A program made the position numbers and the translations under genes. A DNA stretch of 64,000 bases, taken from NCBI GenBank assembly GCA_000310025.1, contig FN649755.1:3895066-3959065 (forward strand). Reading direction: 5' to 3'. Shown in pieces: positions 9,501 to 22,140 of the stretch. A model generated the notes under the pieces. It had not been told where the DNA came from and searched no databases. It was given only the letters and a program-made list of their open reading frames with translations. The stretch comes from Ectocarpus siliculosus. Lineage: Eukaryota; Sar; Phaeophyceae; Ectocarpales; Ectocarpaceae. Position 1 is the stretch's first letter. Every line of letters begins with the position of its first letter.

Positions 9501-10581
9501 AGGCTTGAGCAGGCGCGAGAGAGCTGCGCAAGTTGCCGAGGTCGGGAAAGCGGAGAATCGGAGAGCACAGGTGGAGAATCTTGCAGATGTCAGAAAAGCG
9601 GCGAGTTGGAGAACGCCGGCAAAAAAAGCGGACAATTCCCTGACGCGTCCGTACTTGATGGCGGCGGGTGTGAGATACAAACAGATACCAGGGATCTCGT
9701 GTGATCGCAAAGGAGTGTGTGAGATCCAGACAGAGAGCGAAGCGACAGAGCGGTAGACCTCGTGTAACGGGAAGTGCCTAAATCGGAATGCTGCGCTGTT
9801 AGTGTCCACGCGGAAAATGAGTGGAACGTTTATAGAAAAATCGAAACTGATACGACCGTCATGATGTTGTTGTGAAAACTTGGACAGCAAACCCCTTTGG
9901 ATCAGATCCTATACATCCAAGCTGCTGTTGGAGAACATGCGAGAACGCCCGCATGAGGTATCTAGAGGTGGGTGGAGAGCTGCATCACGACCGCATTAGA
10001 TTCGCTGACTGAGACACCACGAACGACCTCGTTAGACTTACATCGTTTGGGAGATGTTCCTCGGCTTGCTCCAGTAGAGCTCCTGCCTTTTCGTGGTCGG
10101 CCGCCCTCTGCATCGTTGCAAGACTTGCGGGGCGGGGCGGTGCTGCGCCTCGCGTGCATATGCATACGTACTGCTGACGTCGTTGGGACCCTCGGTTCGC
10201 GGTGTGTTGTGGGTGCGCACAAAGAGACCACAACAGAACCACCGAGAATATTCCCGTAATAAAATTCTCGCGGAATCAGCAAGCAGTAGGGATTCGAACA
10301 GACCTATATTCCCCCGGTCCAGCCTATATCGTAACATGTCCCGTTGCCCGTTGGGGGGATGCAGGAAATGTCCCGCCCTGACCCCCAGGATTGTACCGCC
10401 TTCCTCGGCGTGCTTTCCTGATCCATACCCAGGTTAGTTACCACCGCCGATGACGCGAGAGAACTGAGCCATACCGCTGCCTTTGTGCCTGCCAAGTGTC
10501 CACCCCTTGTGAGTGCTGAACCTGATACGCTGACTATCGAGCTTGTGAGGAACCAAATGACTGTTGTTGGGCATCGCCGAT
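9501..10581. other. No convincing gene
   Basis: Open frames are present on both strands, but none is supported by splice signals on both sides or by a recognisable domain. A minus-strand stretch near 10,010-10,110 (QRAADHEKAGALLEQAEEHL) reads like a remnant exon, without further support. Confidence 0.4.
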
Positions 10582-10772
10582 CACCCGCTTGAAAAGTTGT
10601 TTGATACCATCACTTGATTGTTCTGCGTAGTCGATCTCCACAGATATAGCTTATTATCTGTGCCCAGGTGAGAGGTACACCCGCTTGAAAGTTGTATGAT
10701 ACTACCACTTGATTGTTCTGCGTGATCGATCTCCACAGATATAGCTTATTTTCTGTGCCCAGGTGAGAGGTA
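10582..10772 (+). repeat. 96-bp tandem duplication
   Basis: Two adjacent copies (10,582-10,677 and 10,678-10,772) begin cacccgcttgaaa and end gcccaggtgagaggta. They differ at about eight positions. Both contain ttgattgttctgcgt and ctccacagatatagcttatt. Confidence 0.9.
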
Positions 10773-12699
10773 TTGTAACTATCCCGGTTAAGAGAGAGAT
10801 ATGAGCTTGTTCGGAACATGGTACACGTACGGAGGGAGCATGTGGTGTGTCTGGCTTCGCTACTACGAGCGAGGGTGTGACCAACTCAGCGTGATTTTTG
10901 TAGGAGTTTTTTTTGTTCGGGGATTTTGCGTTTTTTTTTGGTATACGCTTCATCTCATATGGGTGCTATCCACTCACGTTTGGATAAGGAACGAGCTCGC
11001 GCTAGACCCCCTTCGGTGATTTTTCTAGCGTAGAAGACTCCCTCATCCTGGTAGGTCAGCCCACGATTTATCCTGTCTGCTCGGAGTGTGGGTGCTGCTT
11101 GTGTGCGTTGGTATGCGGCCGTCACTACCGCCAGTTTGCGGGTAAACTTCTCGGGTGTTTTTTTATGTGATTGATTCAGTGCTTTCTGCCAGATCTTGTG
11201 TGTCATCCATCGCGCATTTCTTTCGCGAGTTTTCCCCCAGCCACCTGATGCGCACACGGCCGCACCCTATCTGTACACTCCGTCCTCATCTTGCCGAACG
11301 AGTCACGCCGTACCATGTTTTGGGCGTGGATCCGCTCACGTGCGCATTCACACAGCGTGGGATTTTCCGCCGGCGTCTTCGCCGCAGACCACAGATAGAT
11401 ATACCCATGGGTGCAAACTTTCAATGCCGAAAATTCCGTTTTCACCGCAGCACCGTTTGTGCATCACACGCCAACACTCAGCACCCATAGCTCTCCTCAC
11501 AGCCTAGGCGCCACGACATGCCCTATGTCGTCCATTCGCCGCCTTCACGCATACACGTCGTGGTGCCCTTGTCCTTCTGCTGGATGATTGTTTTCCGCCA
11601 ATCCCACAACTACGTTGACTCTTTCCTGCTGTGGCGAATTTTTTTTCTTCGTTTTTGTTTGTTCTCGGTTCGTTGTCTCTTTGCCTGTCTGTGCACAACT
11701 TGATACGCATGTATGGAGCAAACTGCCACATGCCCTTCCTCCTCCGAAATCTGCTGGTGAACCCCGCTTGACCAATACCTCTTTACTGGTCTGCTCACCT
11801 GGCCATACCTTGGCCCTGCATCATCTCCACCGCTGGGTGCCATCTCAATTTTTTGCGGATGTTCCATGCTCATGCCACACATGTGAGGCATATTTTCGTT
11901 GACTATCCATCACAAGACCTTTCCAAGGCTGCATGATTAATCACCAGCCTGCAGCACCCGAACACTGCCCGGGGCTTCTCTCACCTGCCTGTGACCGCTC
12001 ATGGACTACTGCTGTATGCCCCTACCACAGTAGTTGCCGACCAATGCTACACGGGGGAGGAAGCTTAGTGTATGTACTCATGGCATGGTTTACTTGTGCG
12101 TGGATCAGCGTCTAGTCTGCTTTTGGCTCAGCGGCACAGCTGTTGTTGTTTCGCCGCCTCCTGCTCTTGGCTAGAAATTGCCTGGTGCAACCATGCAAAA
12201 ACACACACGCTCCTAACCTTGCATAACCGGCAGACGTTTGTCGTCTAACCATGTGGTTGACAGTTTCTGCAGTCTTCTCTTTGCCCCTGCGGTTTTGCTG
12301 TCCGGCCTACAGCAGTAGATCGCACGGGAGATTCCGTTCTCCCATGGATTTCGGAGATATATGTAGATGCGTGTGAGTGTCACTCCCTGCGCAGCTTCAC
12401 GCAGCGCCCTTCTCCACTGCTGCTTGCGTCATAGCACTCTGCAGCAGCCCTCCATATTTCTCACTCTACTGTAGTTTGCGTTGTGAAATCCGACGTGGTA
12501 AGTTGCTGTTGCTTAATCCACATTGTTGTACAGCGCCTCCTCAAATCTGCTGGACGGCCTACTACCACATGCGTATCACGGCACCACCACCCGAGATGTG
12601 CTTGATTTCATACAGTACAGACTATACATGTCAGCAACCACGACATTGTGGTGTGCTTCGGCATGGAACTTGATTGCCCCCACATGTACTTCCCAAACC
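10773..12699. other. No gene seen; T-rich and diverged sequence
   Basis: Several T runs, short open frames on both strands and no domain. Tetranucleotide-like caaatctgctgg words recur near 11,746 and 12,541, suggesting old repeated DNA. Confidence 0.4.
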
Positions 12700-12839
12700 T
12701 GAAAAATAATAAATAAAAATAAACACACCCATATCACGATATATCACAATATCTAGGCGACACCAAGCAAGCTCACGCGTCAAGAAAGGCAAAAATATAT
12801 TGTGATACAGGTGTGTTAATTTTTATTTATTTTTTTTCA
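12700..12839. repeat. AT-rich imperfect inverted repeat (foldback, possibly a small MITE)
   Basis: The left arm (12,700-12,752) holds tgaaaaataataaataaaa and aacacaccc followed by atcacaatat. The right arm (12,796-12,839) is its reverse complement with a gap of about nine bases and a few mismatches. The loop is about 43 bp. No flanking duplication is clear. It could be a small foldback transposon or a stem-loop. Confidence 0.75.
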
Positions 12840-15640
12840 TACATCACTGATTTCTGCGGAACATCGTGTACTTTAGTTCTCGAAAAAAAAAAATGCACAC
12901 ACACAAATATTTTCATTGATACGTGTGTTCGCTTTGTACGTGTTTAGACTGTACCGTCCACCTGACGCACACCATAGGTTCGGTGTGTTTTACGCATTTA
13001 TCTTTGTGTGGTTACTGCTGTTCCTCCGCCGCCGGTCAAAATGGGTAGCATATCTATCTTCGTGTGTCGAGTTTTGTTTATACGTCTGAGCCCCTCCTTC
13101 TGGTGTGTGTCTCCAAATTGCGTGTGGTGTGTTCACGTCCTTTTCATGATGCCCTTCGACGTATGCTACACACATGCCTAGTCGATGTGTCCGTGCGTCT
13201 ATCCGCACTACCGGGGTAAGTATCGTGAATGATTATGACCGGGAGTGTGGCTGCGCTACTCATGTAGACTAGACTAACCCTCACGCATAAAAAGCAACCA
13301 CAGATATGTACCATACATGGATGATCGGCCTTTAACTTTATAATCGCTCCGAACAACAGCACCACAAGTTGACAGCATTGATTGATTGGTGTCATGGTGA
13401 TTCCTCTACGTATCGCAGACTCTCAATAACCAAATACTTCGCTTAAGACGGGGTTCTGTGGCCAGTAGTCTTTTTTGAGAAGGAAAAAGAAAAAGACAGC
13501 TCCAAAAAAGAACCGTAAGAAATGGCCATAAAAACAAATTAAAATCTGAAACAACACCAACAACTTGACGGCATTATTTTGATTGATTGGTGATGGCTGG
13601 GCAAAGCTTTTCACGGATAAAAGCACCCACAGATGCGTATCAATCGCTCTGCGCGTCGGAGTACATGTAATGATTGGTGTGGGTGGAAGAAGCGCTCCAT
13701 ACATACACTCAGCAGTGGTTGGCAGGGTGCATGCAGTTTGGACGGAAGACACGCAGAAAACACTGACACGAAAATAAGTCCACAAACATGTTGGCTCGGA
13801 GCGGAACATTGCGGTGTCTCGTCCAATCGTGACAAAACACAGATGCAGGTGCGAACGGCTCCGCCTTCGGCGGTGCGGGCAGCTTGCTTTGCACGGCGCT
13901 CATTGAGCCCACGACGTCGGGGTCTTGTGGAGAGAGGGCGTCACCCGGGCTCCGCGAAGAGGGAGGCCGAACGATGTCCGGCGGCGGGCTGGCGGGGCCC
14001 GTTAATTTTTTCGTAGTTGTTTCGCCTCGGTTTTAAAGTAGGGCTACTTCCCCCGCTGCGCTGTCAGGCGTCGAGCTTGGTTTGAGTGAATAACACATAT
14101 GCATACCTCTATACCGTGGATTTATATAGCCCTTCTGGATCGGTTTGCACCTACAGCAATGGGCGCATGCATGCTTGTCTGTATTTGTGTCAATGGATCG
14201 AGAGACGAGTTAACTTCTCGACTGGTAGTCCTCTCCTTCGGGTCTACTCTATACTGCATCCCTGCTGGAACGTTGTGCTGCATCAAGTCAATGAAATGAT
14301 TGCCGTTGGTGGCACACAGCAACAAGTAGTCCGTGTGCGATACAATCAACCCATCGCACACAGGCTCTGAGCGCTACCTTTCTCGCTGTGCGAGGTAGGC
14401 ATTTTGAGGGGACTCAGACGAGAAGGTGGACCAAAAGGAGAATGAGTAAGAATGATAGTCAGGTGTGGAGTTTGCTTTCGGGTTTCATACACCGCCGAAC
14501 AATTCGATAACGTGTTTCCTACATGTATATTGACTTTCCGCACAGACCCCTCCAGTTGACTCACCAGACAACTCCTTCTGTGTGCGCCATTTACAGACGC
14601 TTGGGTGCTGTACCACTGATGATGGCGGAAAACGCCAAAAAAAGGTAACATCACCCACGGAGCCGCAATGCCCACCCCGTTCATTGTGAAACCACGCAGG
14701 TGTAAAACGCAACCGCATTTTCACCTGCCGATTCTCAATCTCCATCTGTACGCGGACAAGGGACGGTGTTTCCTTGGAGTCGCGGGTGCCTGAGGTGGCA
14801 CCTTCCTTTCGCTGTCGAGTAATTGAGCCTGCCCGGAATGGTTTTCGATACTTTTAAGGCCCCAGCTGCGAGGTAGACTACTTCGTACATCCTTTGCGAC
14901 ATTCATTTGAAGGGTTTACTCGACACTTCAGGGCTGTTGAGTGCGTGTTGAGTCCCGCCCAGTCAGATTTCTTCAGCAAAAAATCTGCGTGTTCGACAGG
15001 GTAAGAACCATACTTATCGTGGCACAGTCTGCCCGTGCCGCCCACGCCATGATCTCATCATTTACGTTTGATATGGTGCGCTGTTGGCCCCGCAAAGCGA
15101 AGGCGCTGCACGCTGAAATCAGACAGTCCTCCTCAGTAGTGCCAGACCGGCACTATGGAGGGATTATCAGACCCTGTTCAGGCAATCTGAACAATCGTGC
15201 CGATGCTCGGTATCACGCCTGTAATAATGATGCGCACACCGCGGCACTGAACATGTGTACCTATGATCGCCGCAACAAGGATACCCTCATTTTCCGCAAA
15301 TATTAGCCCGACATTCGGAGAATAAACTAGACTGAAACGTCCGGGTGGGTGGTTGGTATGTCAAACAGTGCTCCCAGTTCACTCTCCGTTTTCTTTTCGA
15401 AGCCGGGTGCCAAATTTAAGAGTGAGAGCTGATCTCGTCCTCTCATACTATTGGCTCTTTGTCGCGTGACATCTCCGGAAACGATCGGATCATGAATTAC
15501 GGGATCAACCAGTGGCATCACCTCCCACGGCTGGCGTCTCCACTCCCCCCTTCCTTCGAAACCTTGCCTCACGCAAACACCTTGAATGCTTCGTGAAATC
15601 ATGTTACCTATGTACTCACAGAATGGTCATCGTGACGTGA
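12840..15640. other. Intergenic; one diverged direct repeat, no gene seen
   Basis: A ~48-bp word with aacaacaccaacaacttgac and gattgattggtg appears at 13,549-13,597 and, diverged, at 13,352-13,400. A 121-codon plus-strand frame (14,941-15,306) is open but unsupported; its codon style differs from the surroundings. Confidence 0.4.
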
Positions 15641-17300
15641 CACATTTCAGTCTGTCCGACTACGTTTATATTTTCCCAGACCCTTATTCTGATTCCCCCA
15701 CGCTTGCCTGACCGCGTCTCAAAAGCCGATCTCGACCTATAGTGCACGGTTCGCGACATCTCGAGCATGCCTGGGTGGGGCATCCCAAATCCTATCCAGT
15801 CGCGAAGTTTGATCCACTTCCACGTGTAGTAGCGTATGTCACGAGAGTGCGGCCATGTGCGACCATGCGTGCTGTTTCTCCCTCGTCTTCACTGACGGAT
15901 TCGCCGTCTTTCTGTTCTTATCGCTCTTTTGGAATATTCGAATCTCACGGTCAGTTTGTGTGGCAGATATCAACAGACCGATGTCAACCAACGGCGCATG
16001 TTTCGCGATGTCTTGGGTATGCCTCCATAGGGCATATCGCGAGCCATGCCTCCTCGCCGAAGTTCCCCCCCGTCCGCGAGCAGCAGCAGACCCAAAAAAC
16101 ATTACATTCCTCGTCTTTACCGCTTCGTCGTCTTGTTGGGTCCCTCTACTGTTGATCGTCTGGAGCCATTTCGGAGGAATGAATGTCACATTCATGATTT
16201 TGGAAACATGACTCTCACTTCTTCTCCTTAAGAAGTGAAGGTCACGTATCCAGTCATTCGAAGGCTGTTTAGTTACGGGTGCCCTCTTATTCCGATCCCC
16301 CCTCGCTTGCCCAACCGTGTATCAAAGGTCGATCTCGACCTACGGCGCACGCACGTCTCGCGACATTCTGCGCCAGAAGTGTGCGACGATGCCCCCTGTT
16401 TCGGTCCTCTTGACCGGTTGACCTTCTATCTCCCTGTCTCGATCGCTCTTTTGGGCTTCTCGAACAACAACGTCGACAGAAATCGAATATCAAAGTCAGC
16501 TTGGCAGCAACCAACGGCACAATATTCATTTCAGGTGGTGGATTACAGTACATCAATGAAAATGTGAGCGAGCTGAGTAAGTTTCCAACGCGGCATGGTG
16601 CAATGTTCATAGTAATACAACGAAAGCGTCTACGGTGAGTCGACGAGCAGGCTTAAGTTGCATATTGNNNNNNNNNNNNNNNNNNNNNNNNNNNNNNNNN
16701 NNNNNNNNNNNNNNNNNNNNNNNNNNNNNNNNNNNNNNNNNNNNNNNNNNNNNNNNNNNNNNNNNNNTGAAAATGTGTACCAGCCGAGTGAGTTTCCAAC
16801 GCGACATGGTGCAATATCCATGGCACAACGAAAGCGCATATGGTGAGAAGACGAGCAGGCAAGTTGCATATTGCGCCAGAAGCGTGCGACCATGCTCGCC
16901 GATTTTTGATACGTTTGACCGGTTCGCCTTAGATCTTCTTATCTTGATCGCTCTCTTCGGCGTCTCGAACAATGTCGGAAAAAATCGAATCTCAAGGTCG
17001 TCGTGGGACCAACCACGGCATCATGTTCATTTCCGAGGTGGTTTAGTAATGAAAAAGTGTGTAGGCCGAGTGAGTTACCAATGCGACCTACAGTAGAGGG
17101 TCAATAAGTCATGATACGACGAAAGCTCTTACGGTACGCCGATACGCCAGCCATGCTACATACACCAGAAGTGTGCGACCATGCTTCACTGGTTAGCCGT
17201 CTTCCTTGTCTCTATCGCGCCCTTTTGGCATCGTCTCGAATCTGTTTTGAAAAAGTCGAATCTCATGTAGGGATTCAGATGAGTTCATTCGTTGACACAG
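15640..17300 (+). repeat. Degenerate tandem array of ~350-450-bp units
   Basis: Recurring landmarks mark at least three to four units: cgatctcgacctay followed by cgcgacat (near 15,730 and 16,330), ttgcatattg then gcgccagaagygtgcgac (16,360, 16,870 and, as acaccagaagtgtgcgacc, 17,165), gatcgctctyttsggcntctcgaacaa (16,440 and 16,945), and the block gagtgagtttccaacgcgrcatggtgcaat (16,580 and 16,785). The assembly gap falls inside the array, as expected where repeats collapse. Confidence 0.8.
16668..16767. other. Assembly gap of 100 N
   Basis: Exactly 100 undetermined bases. Both flanks belong to the same tandem repeat family, so the true missing length is unknown and copies may be lost. Confidence 1.
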
Positions 17301-17859
17301 CCTATGTCGACAATATGTCGACAATGTGCATCATCAGAAACCACACGGCATACTCATCAGCACCGAAAGTGCTCTTCCTTGTTCGATATTCTTTGCGCCT
17401 TCTTGGGGCATATTACTTCTATGCGGAACATGAGCTCTTTTTTTATATATATACGTGCATTGAGTACTTGCCCTAGGCCACGGTGAGAAGAAAGTGTGCC
17501 TGACTGACTGACTAACGACTGCGACGACTGACCACAACAACGAACGTAGAGCGGCGAATTTCTATTTCACCACACCCTTTCCCTTCCACAGATAGATAGG
17601 AGTTCGCGGTAGATTGCCCCTGGGGATCAACGTGTTGTGACCAACAACGTATTCACATATTTGTACAGTTGTTTCACGAGCAGCTCTAGTTTCTGTTTTG
17701 GTGCGGTAACTCCTCAGAGCCCGAAAGAAAAATAATTTTGACTCAAGACCTAGTGGCTTAGAGAGTGAGAGACATGCGGTAGGCAACACCATCGCCATGT
17801 AGCATGTCCATCAACACATACCATCCGCGTATCCCCCGGAGGCCCCGTAGACAGTATGC

Positions 17860-18870
17860 TCTGCCGAGCACCCCAAACAGCCCCCCTGCTCGGTACGAGA
17901 TACGATCGCCAAAATCCCCGTCACGATTGTCATTGCCAGGTAAAACGGCATTAAATCAAGCTGCCCCTCCATACACGAAAATCCTTCACCATACATATTC
18001 CAATCCAAACAATCTCCCAATACAACAATGTGCTACGAAAGAAATCTGTCGATCTCCCAATAAAACATGTTGTGCGAAGTCTTTCAAATCCTCTGATAAT
18101 GTCAAATTGCTATCCCCTAAAAGGTCTGTCAATTATCAAATCACCCTCTTGAGAAAATGCTCTACCCAATTCTCAAGCAGTCAAACGCAAAAAACTACCA
18201 TTGGAAAAATACCAAGCAAGGACCAGCAATACATCCATAGGAGTTGCGTCGGAATGGGGACGGGTAACTCCGAGAAAACGTGCACCACCCACTCAGACCA
18301 AATTCCTCAGAGAGAATTCATGTTCAACTCAATGAATGACCAGTTCAAATAATCTTCGGAAGCACAAACGCTTCAACCATTACTTATCGAAACATGCCAA
18401 ACCCTTCCTCCAATACACAGACATACAAGTACAAAGGCAAAGCCCGCAAACAAACCGATGAAGTACATCCCAAACGTGTTCGGAAACAAGCGTCTAGTAA
18501 ACCGTTCATCCCTACTGCTGCAGCTTCGATCCCTCCATCTCAGCATCCATCCGACAGCCCCCTTTTTGGGACATCTCAAATAAACGCAACGAAACCCCCG
18601 GTCGATATTAAAATCCATATCAACTCCGCAGGTGAAACACGCAAAATGATCCAAACGTGAACTACCAAAATCCCACCAATCAATAATCGAATCAATATCA
18701 ACTCTGCAGGGAAACGCAGAAAATAAAAACATGAACTGCCGAACAAATACCCTATGTCAGAAATACTACATGCCGTACTGCGGCGGACAGCATGGTATCA
18801 TATCCCCCCCCATGGTTTCCGACAGCAGTGCAACAATCAGGCGTGATTCCACCACATCCAGCATGCCAAT
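17860..18870 (-). repeat. LTR-like dispersed repeat, copy A (degraded)
   Basis: It shares landmarks in the same order with copy B at 39.1-40.4 kb: gcaccccaaacagcccccc (17,870), the block caaccattacttatcgaaac followed by atgccaaacccttcctccaa (18,380), and a C-run with ccatggtt (18,808). No long frame is convincing. Orientation is assigned minus because copy C, which shares one end, runs directly into a minus-strand coiled-coil reading frame. It may be a solo LTR or another long terminal repeat. Confidence 0.5.
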
Positions 18871-19091
18871 TCTGCATTCCAACCAACTCCATCAATGCCC
18901 GCACAACCATCCGTGCGAAAATGGGAGAAAAACGGCAGACGCATGTTGGTCTCCTTTCCTGCTTGCCACACCTTGTGAAGACGCGGGGGTGGTCATTAGG
19001 TCAACATCGAGGTCGCCTGCCCAACTGCAGAAGTCGCCAAACACGGGCTCGTCGAGTGGCACAAAAACCGTCCGCTCCCGGACACGGCACG

Positions 19092-20750
19092 CTATCCGTT
19101 TCCGCGTTTGCGGTCGAATTGTACCCATCGCACTTTGAGCGTGAAGTCGTGACGCACTTTCAGCCAGAACAAATAGATGATGGTGTCGTGCATTAGTGTA
19201 TTACGTTCGCGACCTTGCTGAAAGGCGTCGTCAAAGACCTTATTATCTATGTCCGAGACCAGATTGGGCTCTGCTACACGCGAGGGGCAATCGACGCAGA
19301 ACCACTTCAACGTCTGCTGCAGGACGTACCCTCTTTCACGTTGATGTAGTCACTTACTAGCGTGGGCGGAAAACACCCCCTTGCGCGGAATACCTCGTGG
19401 GATGGGCAACGAATCAGCCCCCCCCATCCACTAGACGACGCGTCTGAAGCACCGGAGAGAAATATTTTGTGCTCAATACGACGATGCCCCGTTGAATTTG
19501 CTACGGACTTCGGGCCATTGCTGCATTTCGAACGTAAGACCCCCGTTGGACGCAATGTCAATCTCCGACACATGTCAATCTCCTGCCCCCGGTACGCTTG
19601 AAAACAGGGAATTGCCGGTACGTGTGATGATTATACAGGGCCGCCACCGGTACCGCCACATACATTCCTCTGCTAACTTTTTCAAGTCCCTGAAAAGAAA
19701 TGCATCCTGACTCGACAGCGTCGCGGAGGAGCGCTCCTACATAGCTTGTCGAGCTTGTCCGTTGGGACCTCGAAACAGAATCACAAGTGACACCGAGATA
19801 CACCAGCCGTGTCGTCGACGTGGGTTCGCATTTCGGGAGCGAGATTACATATCCCGCTTCATGGAACACATCAAGTACCAAGTATGCGACAACTTGAGCG
19901 GCCGGTCGACCAAAATGAGTCATGTAGAAGCCGTCGATCCAAGTCTGTGCTGGGATGTCTTGCGATCCCATGTACCGCGCGATCGCCTCCGAAAGCGATG
20001 CATAGATGAACGGCGCTGAGCACCCGCCGAAACACAGAACGGTGAGCACATAGAACTCGCCATCCCATTAAAAAAACAAAGTACTGCCACGAGTCCGCCC
20101 GCAGAGCCGCGTTGTGGTAACCAGCCTTGTGATCTATGGTCACTTGGTGGGCGCCTTTCCTACGCCGTCCATTGTAAGAGGAATATCGAGGCGCACGAGA
20201 TTGAGCCATCGTGCATCCCAGATGAGCCGAGACGTCTTCGGTTTCACCCCCAAAGGCAACACCGTGTGTGGTCGGGTCATGATTCCCGTGTCTGCCACAT
20301 CAGCCCAACGAGTTACACACCTCGATTGAACCAGCGTTTGAACTTCGCTGGTAGCCCACTTCTGGTGTTCGTCTGGCACGTAATTTGAAACATGTACCGG
20401 CGGGAGCGCGGCACCCCGATATCGGCGGCCTTGAAACATCCCCTGTGCCCTATGTGCGACAAAATCGTGCACGCTCACGCCCTTCACCCACCCCAACAAG
20501 GTATCTCTGTCTGCTGGTGAAGTCGCCTTGAGGAGGACATCCCGCCAAAAATGAGCGGCAGCCTGGATGTCAGCTGGAACAAAATCCTTGAGTTCCCACA
20601 TGCGAGCCTGGCATTGCGTCCGCTGTTCCGACAAAGGCTTGTCATGGTCTTAAAGGTCGGCGATCGAAGTCCGCGTTTGTTTGAGGTTCGGTTGGGAGAA
20701 CACCGCTTACCGTTCGCATGCGAATACATGCGGTGCGCCGTCATCGCTCG
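19092..20750 (-). pseudogene. Dead DIRS-like reverse transcriptase/RNase H
   Basis: Reading the minus strand from about 20,750 to 19,092, several frames in turn give the parts of a tyrosine-recombinase-type retrotransposon polymerase. These are an N-terminal block (VTRWADVADTGIMTRPHTVL, PLGVKPKTSRLIWDARWLNL), the palm (LCFGGCSAPFIYASLSEAIA), the catalytic loop, the block after it (ISLPKCEPTSTTRLVYLGVT), and RNase H (SGASDASSSGWGGLI and later SDIDNKVFDDAFQQGRERN). At least three frame changes are needed. The normal Tyr-x-Asp-Asp loop here reads TWIDGFYM, so the second catalytic Asp is replaced by Gly (codon at 19,930-19,932). No tyrosine recombinase is seen downstream. It is related in plan to, but clearly distinct from, the plus-strand copy at 61.9 kb. 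Confidence 0.85.
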
Positions 20751-20919
20751 GCGAGGAAACGATCTGCCCCCATGCCCACCTGAACGCGTGAAAGTGGTCG
20801 TTACAGTGGGGGAGAGGGGACACGCCCCCGATTGAAAATTGCCTTGTGCGAGAAGAAAGCCGCAGTGAAATTTTCGGATGAATGTAGAGGGGCGCTCTCG
20901 AGAATTTCACCCAACGCAC

Positions 20920-21950
20920 GACAACAAGCTATCGTATCCTAAACGAACCGCTGCACGGGCGTGACGGTCGACCAAAGTCCATGCCAACACACGGCAAGGT
21001 GCAGAGGTATTCGGGCAAGCAGCATGCAGATGTCAAGCATTACGTTGTGTCAAGAGGTGAATCGATAACACATGCCGCGAATCGCGAAACAACGTTCCGT
21101 TGCATGAAAGAGAGAGATAATCGCCAAGGTATTCATATGAGCTTGCCATCGGCGAGACCGAGTGCAAGATGCGCAAAGTCCTGGCGCCGCGTCATGTATG
21201 AGCGGCGGTCACCTCGCACGCAACGAACTTGCGTACGACATAGAAAGAGAAATGCCATTTGAACTTGGAGCATGTCTTTGAGAGGAGATGCAAACAATAA
21301 AGAATCACAGCCCATGGAGATCACACACTGCCGATGGGGTGCGAAACGCCACAAGAGACGTCTGCGAGGTCAACTGTAACAAGTCTTCCTGTGTTTTCAT
21401 AGGGCGTCTTCGTGTCTACCTTGGATTGTTGCCGCTGAAAAAGTCAATGGCTTCAGACAGGCAACTCGACGATACTCGTCGAGATGCTATAACAGTTTGC
21501 TTTCATGAGATTTGTATTTTGGGACAGTTGCTGGCTTGCCGGGCGCCCCACGAGATACTCCGTGGGCTTCGTGCGCACTGCAAACGACAATCAACCATGT
21601 GTGTGCGCCAGAGGGAGGCCGCACAATGTGGCACAAACCGCGGCAGGCGGAGGGTAGAAAGAGGCTCGTTTGCACACGTTCACATTTTGCTCGTTATAGG
21701 ACAGCATCTCGCAACGCACGCTCTCTGTTGTGATGATGCTTCGACATTTTCAAACGACAAACAGATGAACAACGGCTGGGCTCCTTCTTCTTTGTCTAAT
21801 AGATATTCCTTCTTTGGTTGCCACCTATATGTACGGTCGGCTTTCTTCTTATTATTATTCTTCACTTCCTCCCAAACCCTCACCGCCATCCGTCTCGTTA
21901 ATGCCGCTCGCCCCATTGGTGTCTCACACATTTTCTCAATTTTTCCCAAA
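20920..21950. other. No gene seen
   Basis: A 235-codon plus-strand frame (21,288-21,995) is open, but its composition and lack of any motif or splice support argue against a real product; it runs into the CCCATGGG array. Confidence 0.35.
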
Positions 21951-21952
21951 CG

Positions 21953-22140
21953 ACCCATGGGACTCCCATGGGTAACCCATGGGGCCCCCATTTAGGCCTA
22001 CGGGCAGCCCATGGGTCACCCAGGGGCGGCCCATCATGAGCATGCCCATGGGTAGCCCGTGGGCAGCCCATGAGCGGCCCACGAAGTGTCCATGTGCGGC
22101 CCATGCGTGACCCATGGGTGTCCCACGGGCTGTAACAAAA
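21953..22140. repeat. CCCATGGG-rich palindromic array
   Basis: About 190 bp in which the self-complementary word cccatggg and near variants (gcccatgagc, acccatgggt, gcccatgggc) recur roughly every 10-20 bases. The array is almost symmetric between strands and would form alternative hairpins. It is flanked by G-rich and C-rich tracts (ggggggcgggggacc, 22,170-22,190). I know of no standard family that explains it. Confidence 0.85.

Noticed and set aside
20920-21995. 235-codon plus-strand frame ending in the CCCATGGG array
   Set aside because: No domain, no splice signals, and its end is repeat sequence; a chance frame is more likely.
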